Under the pieces are notes generated by a model. It searched no databases. It was given only the letters and a program-made list of their open reading frames with translations, and was not told the DNA's origin. A stretch of 55,249 nucleotides of DNA, taken from positions 398,377-453,625 of the forward strand of contig NZ_GL476319.1 of assembly GCF_000148725.1 (NCBI RefSeq), read 5' to 3'. Numbering within the stretch: the stretch's first letter is position 1; each line of letters begins with the position of its first letter. A program made the position numbers and the translations under genes. Below are positions 51,957-55,249 of this stretch, in pieces. The DNA is from Roseibium sp. TrichSKD4 (lineage in GTDB: Bacteria > Pseudomonadota > Alphaproteobacteria > Rhizobiales > Stappiaceae).

Positions 51957-52610
51957 TCAGCTTTTCCCGAAGAAAACCGGGGCATTGCCGGCTTCCCATT
52001 TGTCGAATTTTGGCATCATGGCCGAAAATTCATATAATTTTTCGAACCGAACAAGCCATGTAATCAGGTGTTCCCATGGCTCCGATTCGAACCAATCCCG
52101 CCCGGAATTGGCAAACTGTCGTACGAAGGGAAGGATCGCGTAATCGGCAAGGCTGGCTCTGGCACCAAAAAGCCAACCAGAGCTGGACAATTGCGCATCA
52201 AGTTTGCGCAGGAACCGGGAAGCCCCTTCCCGCTCCTCCAGCTTATTTGCCCCTTCATAACGGGTATCATACTTGTAGCGGTCGAGATGCCGCTTAAATG
52301 GGCCATCGTTTTCCGCAATAAGCTCCATCATTGCTGTGCGGCTCCCCTCTTCTGGCTCCAGCCATTTGTTTGGGTCATTTTGCTCAAGCGCCCAGACCAT
52401 GATGTCGAGGCTTTCATCAATAACGGTTCCATCCGACAGCACCAGACACGGCACTGTCGTAGAGGGCGAGACAGCCAAAAACTCGGGAGCCTTGTCCTTC
52501 AAAACGATTTCCCGCAGTTCCACGACCGGGCCGCAGGCCAGAAGCGCCAATCGGGCACGCATGGCATAGGGACAACGGCGGAAGGAATAGAGGATTGGTG
52601 TATCGGTCAT
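51957..52610 (-). CDS. Glutathione S-transferase family protein
   Basis: 217 residues. The thioredoxin-fold N-terminus has ILYSFRRCPYAMRARLALLA, with the CPYAMR motif, and STTVPCLVLSDGTVIDESLD, the cis-Pro and the Glu-Ser that hold glutathione. The all-helical C-terminal domain contains FGARASLADYAILPFVRQFA with the N-capping motif. The Cys-Pro-Tyr pattern is closer to omega/beta-like or glutaredoxin-2-like branches than to classical Ser/Tyr GSTs. Role not assignable. Divergent from the GFA-family gene. Confidence 0.87.
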   Translation of the reverse strand: MTDTPILYSFRRCPYAMRARLALLACGPVVELREIVLKDKAPEFLAVSPSTTVPCLVLSDGTVIDESLDIMVWALEQNDPNKWLEPEEGSRTAMMELIAENDGPFKRHLDRYKYDTRYEGANKLEEREGASRFLRKLDAQLSSSGWLFGARASLADYAILPFVRQFANSGRDWFESEPWEHLITWLVRFEKLYEFSAMMPKFDKWEAGNAPVFFGKS

Positions 52611-52723
52611 GGCACAGCAAAGGTTGGTGTTAGAGTATGTAGACGAATTGGAGATGCATTTCGCCGCTCGCCTGAGACATACTCAACACAGTATTCACTT
52701 AAAGCTAAAGCGAGATTGCCCAG

Positions 52724-53107
52724 ATGGTCAAAGGTCGATGCGATTGCGGTCAGGTTTCATTCGAGATCGATACCGTTCGTGACACAGTCACAGTGTGTCA
52801 TTGCAGCAAGTGCCGCCGATTAAGCGGGCATGTCTGGGCCAGCACTCACGGGCAGTTTGAGAAATTGAAGTTCACCAACTCGGCCGGGCTGAAGTGGTAC
52901 ATTTCATCCGACTTCGCAAAGCGTGGCTTTTGCCAAGACTGTGGGGCAAATCTCTTCTATCGCCAAAACGATGAGGCCGGGATCGGCATTGCGGCCGGGT
53001 GCCTCGACGCGCCCACAGGTCTCAAGCTGGGAAAACACATCTTTGTCAAGGACAAGGGAGACTATTACCTCATCCCTGACGAAGAAATACAGATCGAGCG
53101 TTATTAG
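52724..53107 (+). CDS. GFA-family zinc protein (glutathione-dependent formaldehyde-activating enzyme-like)
   Basis: 127 residues. Zinc cysteines are in GRCDCGQVSFEI, CHCSKCRRLSG and GFCQDCGANLFYR, the complete GFA pattern of seven or so cysteines. The C-terminal half is a beta-rich fold. Most members are of unknown function; the founding member accelerates formation of S-hydroxymethylglutathione. Being next to a glutathione S-transferase gene on the opposite strand is suggestive only. Confidence 0.88.
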   Translation: MVKGRCDCGQVSFEIDTVRDTVTVCHCSKCRRLSGHVWASTHGQFEKLKFTNSAGLKWYISSDFAKRGFCQDCGANLFYRQNDEAGIGIAAGCLDAPTGLKLGKHIFVKDKGDYYLIPDEEIQIERY

Positions 53108-53124
53108 AGCAGGTCAACCAAGCC

Positions 53125-54366
53125 TCATGGCTTTTCTTTGGTCACGACGGCCGAGCCAGCTTCCAGGGTTTTGTGAACCGGGCACTTGTCCGCGATCTCC
53201 AGAATGCGGGCGCGTGTCTCCGCATCCACATCACCGTCATAGGAGATCAGACGTTCAAACCGGTCGATCCGTCCACCTTTTTCCTTGGCTTCGTCCGAGC
53301 ACTCATCGCAATCGCTCGCATGTACCTTTGCATGCAGCACCGTTGTTGAAATGTTGCTGATCGGCAGGTTCTTGCGATCCGCGTAAAGCCGAAGCGTCAT
53401 GGTAGTACAGGCGCCAAGGGCCGTGGACAGGAAGTCGTAAGGGGTTGGTCCGCTGTCAAAGCCGCCATAGCTCACCGGCTCATCGGCGATTAAGCGATGA
53501 CTGCCAACAGCGACGGTTGATTGGAATTTGCCGAGGCCGGTTTCGCGGACTTCCACGCCCTCCAGACCTTCAGGAGGCTGTTCACTCAAGGTCGACGTTT
53601 CAACATCGAGATAACCGCTGGCCCAGGATGCAATCACGCGTGCAGCATAAGCAGCATCTTCCTCACGGCTCAACAGGTGATCAGCCTTATCAAGCGAGAC
53701 AAAGCTCTTCGGGTGTTTGGCGGCCATAAAAATGTTCGACGCGTTTTCAATACCAACTGTTGTGTCCAGCGGCGCGTGCAAAACAAGCAAGGCTTTGCCA
53801 AGAGCGCTCACACGATCACGCACCCTTTGTGTCTCAAGGTCGTCAACGAACTCACGGCGGATCGTGAACGGACGGCCGGCAAGGCTGACTTCACTGACGC
53901 CTTTCTCGCGGATCTCATCCAGCTTGGCACCGAAATTGTGAACCACATGATCTGCATCAGACGGCGCACCGATTGTTGCAACGGCCCGCACTTCGGGAAT
54001 ATCACCAGCAGCGGCCAGAACTGCAGCCCCACCGAGCGAATGGCCGATCAAGAGCTGCGGACCCTCGAAGTTATCACGCAGATATTGAACAGCCTTGTTC
54101 AGGTCTTCGACGTTGGACGAAAAATCGGTTGATGAAAAGTCGCCGCCGCTGCCACCGAGGCCGGTAAAATCAAACCGCAAAACGGCGATGCCTTCAGCGC
54201 TTAATGCGCCCGCAATATGCCGTGCAGCAGCGATGTCTTTCGAGCAGGTAAAACAATGTGCAAACAGCGCATAAGCTCGGACCTGCCCCGCGGGCATATC
54301 CAGCCGAGCCGCCAGTTTCGCGCCCCGAGCGCCGTCAAATTCCACCTTGATTGGACGTTGTGCCAT
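53125..54366 (-). CDS. Alpha/beta hydrolase-OsmC fusion protein
   Basis: 413 residues, two domains. Residues ~1-255 are a serine hydrolase with nucleophile Ser110 in LLIGHSLGGAAVLAAAG, a lid region and catalytic His in SLDKADHLLSREED. Residues ~275-413 are an OsmC-like domain with LSTALGACTTMTLRLYADRK and ADKCPVHKTLEAGSAV, containing the two cysteines that reduce organic hydroperoxides. This fusion recurs in proteobacteria, but its substrate is unclear; a lipid or ester peroxide would suit both halves. Confidence 0.9.
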   Translation of the reverse strand: MAQRPIKVEFDGARGAKLAARLDMPAGQVRAYALFAHCFTCSKDIAAARHIAGALSAEGIAVLRFDFTGLGGSGGDFSSTDFSSNVEDLNKAVQYLRDNFEGPQLLIGHSLGGAAVLAAAGDIPEVRAVATIGAPSDADHVVHNFGAKLDEIREKGVSEVSLAGRPFTIRREFVDDLETQRVRDRVSALGKALLVLHAPLDTTVGIENASNIFMAAKHPKSFVSLDKADHLLSREEDAAYAARVIASWASGYLDVETSTLSEQPPEGLEGVEVRETGLGKFQSTVAVGSHRLIADEPVSYGGFDSGPTPYDFLSTALGACTTMTLRLYADRKNLPISNISTTVLHAKVHASDCDECSDEAKEKGGRIDRFERLISYDGDVDAETRARILEIADKCPVHKTLEAGSAVVTKEKP

Positions 54367-54460
54367 TGTTGCTTCTCCCAGCCGTATTTCTCTTTTCTTC
54401 GAAAGACATAGGTGAAGCCATCAGGCATGCAAATCACGAGAATGTTTACTCTGCGTGAAT

Positions 54461-54937
54461 TCAATCACCCTTTGAGTTTAACAACGCCTCAAGGCGCTTC
54501 TTTTCCTCGTCGCTCAGGCGAGGTGCCGCAACCGGATCCACGGTCATCATTTTGCGGCGGCGGATTGCCATTGCGATCCCAATCACGCCCGCGATCAGCG
54601 CGATTGGAGCCGCCGCCCACAAAATCAGTGTGTGGGTTCCAAGGCGCGGCTTGAGAAGCACAAACTCCCCGTAGCGGTCCACGAGGTAGTCAATAACCTC
54701 ATCGTCGCTGTCGCCTGCGACAAGGCGCTCGCGCACCAATACCCGCAGATCTTTTGCCAGTGGCGCATCGCTGTCATCGATTGATTGGTTTTGACACACC
54801 ATGCAGCGCAGATTGGCCGACAAACCACGCGCCCGCTCTTCCAGCACCGGATCATCGAGGATCTCATCCGGGGCAATTGCAAAGGCAGGAGCAAAGCTCA
54901 CCAGAAAAGCCAGACAAAAAGCGCTTAGAAGCCGCAT
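54461..54937 (-). CDS. ccmH: Cytochrome c-type biogenesis protein CcmH/CycL
   Basis: 158 residues from ATG 54937, which has GGAG 8 nt upstream overlapping the ccmF end. It has a signal peptide ([18 protein letters not shown]), the hallmark [20 protein letters not shown] whose two cysteines reduce apocytochrome c, and one C-terminal transmembrane helix ([20 protein letters not shown]). It works with CcmF in haem ligation on the periplasmic side. It is the last gene of the leftward ccm/cyc operon, with a convergent-free gap before the hydrolase-OsmC gene. Confidence 0.93.
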   Translation of the reverse strand: MRLLSAFCLAFLVSFAPAFAIAPDEILDDPVLEERARGLSANLRCMVCQNQSIDDSDAPLAKDLRVLVRERLVAGDSDDEVIDYLVDRYGEFVLLKPRLGTHTLILWAAAPIALIAGVIGIAMAIRRRKMMTVDPVAAPRLSDEEKKRLEALLNSKGD

Positions 54938-54941
54938 ATTC

Positions 54942-55249
54942 TCACTCCGCCGGTGTTGCATTGGGAACAGGCCCGCGTTTCGCAGCCGGTTTCGGGGCTC
55001 CGACTCGCAACCGACGATCAGCCATGGAGAAGACTGCGCCTAGCGCCATGAACAGTGTTCCAATCCAGATCAGGGTAATCAGCGGCTTGTAGTAGACCCG
55101 CACATCAATCGACGTGCCTTCGCGCGGCTCGCCAAGGGACAGATAGATCTGGGAGAAGCCGATCGTGTAGATGCCAGCTTCTGTCGTCGGCATCTGACGG
55201 GCTGTGTAAAGCCGCTTGGACGGCTCCAGTTCCGTGACAACAACACCGC
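54942..55249 (-). CDS. ccmF: Cytochrome c-type biogenesis protein CcmF/CycK, C-terminal part (window edge)
   Basis: The last 102 codons of a gene that continues past the window. It reads [20 protein letters not shown], then [20 protein letters not shown] and a final membrane helix ([20 protein letters not shown]), and ends with a basic tail. The TEAGI and YLSLGE segments and the closing helix are characteristic of CcmF, the haem lyase subunit. Its stop is 5 nt from the ccmH start. Confidence 0.88.
   Translation of the reverse strand, partial: GVVVTELEPSKRLYTARQMPTTEAGIYTIGFSQIYLSLGEPREGTSIDVRVYYKPLITLIWIGTLFMALGAVFSMADRRLRVGAPKPAAKRGPVPNATPAE

Overview
The window looks like chromosomal DNA of an alphaproteobacterium, most likely of the order Hyphomicrobiales (Rhizobiales) and perhaps a marine Stappiaceae/Roseibium-type lineage. 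Two things suggest this: moderate GC content, and the block at 45-55 kb in the order cytochrome c maturation genes (ccmF, ccmH), DegP-type protease, OmpR-type regulator, histidine kinase, glnE, which I know from rhizobial genomes. The lineage call is inference from gene content, with no search behind it. I saw no rRNA, tRNA, CRISPR array or prophage.

Layout. 1-2 kb: the end of a branched-chain amino acid (Liv) transporter, with livH cut by the window edge and livJ frameshifted near its 3' end. 2.4-5.2 kb: an SH3-domain membrane protein, a frameshifted small exported protein and an MltB-type lytic transglycosylase. 5.2-7.8 kb: modABC molybdate transporter. 7.9-8.7 kb: a short-chain dehydrogenase behind a perfect 9-bp inverted repeat. 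8.8-20.1 kb: a divergent cluster. Leftward run a membrane adenylate cyclase, a metallo-beta-lactamase-fold hydrolase, a stand-alone cyclic-nucleotide-binding protein and an ABC exporter whose nucleotide-binding domain is degenerate and expanded. Rightward run four glycosyltransferases and a polysaccharide-deacetylase-like protein. I read this as a cAMP-linked envelope-glycan system; it is the best candidate here for something undescribed.

20.1-24.1 kb: an AT-rich, probably acquired membrane-protein gene and a sensory diguanylate cyclase split by an IS5-like element. 24.3-27.0 kb: msrA, then a cobalt-type nitrile hydratase operon (alpha, beta, accessory protein) bracketed by 67-bp palindromic repeats. 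27.0-33.8 kb: an oligopeptide/oligosaccharide-type ABC operon followed by a methyltransferase. 34-35.9 kb: a second, extracytoplasmic-sensing adenylate cyclase. 36-39.7 kb: a frameshifted CoA-transferase, a methyltransferase, an alpha/beta hydrolase and a YegS-type lipid kinase. 39.9-45.0 kb: aminopeptidase N and a PAS histidine kinase. 45.1-55.2 kb: glnE, a two-component pair, a split DegP, a glutathione S-transferase, a GFA-family protein, a hydrolase-OsmC fusion, and ccmH with the end of ccmF.

A cross-cutting observation is that at least four otherwise well-conserved genes (livJ, the small exported protein, the CoA-transferase and degP, the last one twice) are broken by what look like single-base losses in short homopolymers. 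Restoring one base each time recovers a convincing protein continuation. This looks more like residual sequencing error than real gene decay, and it should be settled before any of these genes is called a pseudogene.
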